Shown here piece by piece: positions 62,476 through 64,000 of a stretch of DNA of 64,000 bases. The translations under genes and the position numbers were made by a program. This DNA comes from Hyphomonas adhaerens MHS-3 (GTDB lineage: Bacteria > Pseudomonadota > Alphaproteobacteria > Caulobacterales > Hyphomonadaceae): contig NZ_ARYH01000001.1 in assembly GCF_000685235.1 (NCBI RefSeq), positions 1,922,001 to 1,986,000 of the forward strand, in the 5' to 3' direction. Every line of letters starts with the position of its first letter. Positions within the stretch are counted from its first letter, which is position 1. The notes beneath the pieces were generated by a model. The model was not told where the DNA came from. It saw nothing but the letters and a program-made list of their open reading frames with translations, and did no database searches.

Positions 62476-64000
62476 ATGACTGACGGCAGATACGAAAGCG
62501 CCGAAAACCGCTTCGGATTCAAAGGGTTTTACCTGCCAGGGCCACGCTGGGTGTGGATCTGGCTGCGACGCTTGATTGTGCTTGGCTTCATTCTGGGTGT
62601 GATCGGCATCATCGCCCTCTGGCTGTATTTCGCGGCATTGGGCCGGACCGTGCCCTCGATCTCCAAGCTGAAACAGTATGAGCCGCCGATTACCTCCCGC
62701 GTTCACGCCGGGGACGGCACCCTGATTGCGGAGTTTGCGGATCAGCATCGCGTTTTCGTGCCTTACGAATCGATACCGACGCATGTGGTCGATGCGTTCG
62801 TTGCCGCTGAGGACAAGAACTACTTCCACCACCATGGCCTCGATTATGTCGGGATCCTTCGCGGCGGCATCAATTCGGTGAAGAACAAGATTACCGGCAA
62901 GGGCGGCCTGCAGGGCGGTTCGACCATCACCCAGCAGGTGGCCAAGAACATGCTGCTGACGCGCGACCAGAACCTGAAGCGCAAGGCCAAGGAAGCCATC
63001 GTCGCCCAGCGCATGGAAAAGGAATTCACCAAGGGCCAGATTCTCGAACTGTACCTGAACGAGATCTATCTCGGCGGCCGGTCCTATGGCGTCGGGTCCG
63101 CGGCGCTGAACTATTTCAACAAATCCCTGCCGGAGCTGGACCTGTCCGAGGCAGCGGTTCTGGCGTCGCTGGCGAAAGCCCCGTCCGCCGTCAATCCGTA
63201 CACCAACCCGAAACGCCTTCTGGCCCGCCGGAACTATGTGCTCGGCCGTATGGTCGAGGATGGGTACATCACCCAGGAGCAGGCCGACGAGGCCAAGGCC
63301 AAACCGCTGACCACCACGCGCCGCCTGAAGGGGCCGGAATACGCCGCCGCGACCTATTTCGTTCAGGAGCTGCGCCGCGACCTGATCAAGTCCTATGGCG
63401 AAGAAACGCTGGAACAAGGCGGCCTTTCGATCCGCTCAACGATCGACACACGCTTGCAGCTCGCCGCCCAGCAGGCGCTGCGCAACGGTCTGGTCGCGTA
63501 TGACCGCCGCCATGGCTGGCGCGGCCCGGTCACCACGATCGATCCCAATGATGGGGCCCTTGAGGCGCTCAAGGACGTCAAACTTCCGGGCGGTTACGGC
63601 ACCTGGGAAGCGGCCATGGTGCAGAAGGTTTCCCGGTCCGGCGCGACGCTGCTGCTGACCGATGGCGCGACGATCAAATTGCCGGCCGAAGAGGTCGAAT
63701 GGGCCAACACCTACAAACCGCAGGGTGGCAAGGCTGGCCTGCAAGTAGGGCAGGTCATTCTGGCAGAGCTGAAGCGTCAGGTTCTCAATGCCGACGAAAC
63801 GCTCGCCCCGCGGTCCGAGGAAGCAGAGCTTGACCCCGAAGGCAACGAGATCGACGAAGGTGAGATTGAGCCGATGCTGGTGCCGGTGGGCAATGCCACG
63901 CTACGCCAGGTGCCGGAGGTCGACGGCGCGCTGATCGCCCTCGATCCGCACACGGGCCGGATCCTGGCCATGCAGGGCGGATATTCCTTCTTCAAGTCGA
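62476..64000 (+). CDS. Penicillin-binding protein 1A-type bifunctional synthase (partial, cut by the window end)
   Basis: The first 508 codons are present without a stop. A membrane anchor covers residues 24-55 (WVWIWLRRLIVLGFILGVIG), followed by the GT51 glycosyltransferase domain with catalytic Glu112 in AAEDKNYFHHHG, the GGSTITQQ motif at 147-154 and YLNEIYLGG. A linker with an extra OB-like part starts near residue 340 (TRLQLAAQQALRNG, KVSRSGATLLL). The transpeptidase SxxK lies beyond the window. It polymerises and cross-links peptidoglycan. Confidence 0.93.
   Translation, partial: MTDGRYESAENRFGFKGFYLPGPRWVWIWLRRLIVLGFILGVIGIIALWLYFAALGRTVPSISKLKQYEPPITSRVHAGDGTLIAEFADQHRVFVPYESIPTHVVDAFVAAEDKNYFHHHGLDYVGILRGGINSVKNKITGKGGLQGGSTITQQVAKNMLLTRDQNLKRKAKEAIVAQRMEKEFTKGQILELYLNEIYLGGRSYGVGSAALNYFNKSLPELDLSEAAVLASLAKAPSAVNPYTNPKRLLARRNYVLGRMVEDGYITQEQADEAKAKPLTTTRRLKGPEYAAATYFVQELRRDLIKSYGEETLEQGGLSIRSTIDTRLQLAAQQALRNGLVAYDRRHGWRGPVTTIDPNDGALEALKDVKLPGGYGTWEAAMVQKVSRSGATLLLTDGATIKLPAEEVEWANTYKPQGGKAGLQVGQVILAELKRQVLNADETLAPRSEEAELDPEGNEIDEGEIEPMLVPVGNATLRQVPEVDGALIALDPHTGRILAMQGGYSFFKS

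Overview
The window is 64 kb of GC-rich, densely coding DNA from an alphaproteobacterial chromosome. The best guess is a member of the Hyphomonadaceae or a close relative. Supporting signs are a CcrM GANTC methyltransferase, split F0 b and b' subunits, the murA / DUF2948 / hisD / UPF0262 / infA / maf block, an smc / dsbA / DUF721 // mutY block, and a pmbA / cysQ / DUF4170 / ABC-exporter block. The family name is inferred from gene content, not from a search. No rRNA, CRISPR array, transposase or integrase was found. There is one tRNA, tRNA-Thr(GGT).

Layout. 0-6.7 kb: the end of an amidase, a GFA-type zinc protein, a small zincin with YbjQ, a methyltransferase, and a two-subunit methylmalonyl-CoA mutase operon with an unknown 118-residue gene between the subunits. 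6.7-17.5 kb: a CMD-family protein and SDR, a CorC/CNNM protein, a nitronate monooxygenase, an isolated phage or GTA-like lysis pair (M15 endopeptidase plus holin-like protein), glycerol kinase, an M3 lipoprotein peptidase and a dicarboxylate symporter. 17.5-25 kb: tRNA-Thr and the conserved murA-to-maf block, here interrupted by a P450, a low-GC unknown gene beside a broken VOC gene, and a Sel1-repeat protein.

25-38 kb: accessory and envelope genes. These include a Tat-type amidohydrolase, a DUF6249 / ECF sigma / putative anti-sigma unit, a PapD-like chaperone, a dual-specificity phosphatase, small lipoproteins and membrane proteins, MAPEG, PmbA, a CysQ-type phosphatase fused in frame to DUF4170, and an MsbA-like ABC exporter. 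38-49.4 kb: the F0 ATP synthase operon, smc, two DsbA-like proteins, a DciA-like DUF721 protein, mutY, a LysE exporter and ccrM. The ccrM upstream region carries three GANTC sites, a CtrA-like box and a run of DnaA-box-like sequences.

49.6-64 kb: a TRIC-type channel, an AcoR-like regulator without an AAA+ domain next to a perfect operator palindrome, aldehyde dehydrogenase and DUF779, a radical SAM protein, a BLUF photosensor, two glycosyltransferase-family proteins flanking a lipoprotein, a family-4 uracil-DNA glycosylase lacking most cluster cysteines, ETF-quinone oxidoreductase, an aquaporin, a TPR lipoprotein, and the start of a class A penicillin-binding protein cut by the window end.

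Taken together, this is mostly core metabolism, envelope synthesis and cell-cycle machinery. The parts most worth a second look are the orphan lysis pair, the scar between DUF2948 and hisD, the unknown gene inside the mutase operon, and the control DNA around ccrM, hisD, lysE and the aldehyde dehydrogenase.
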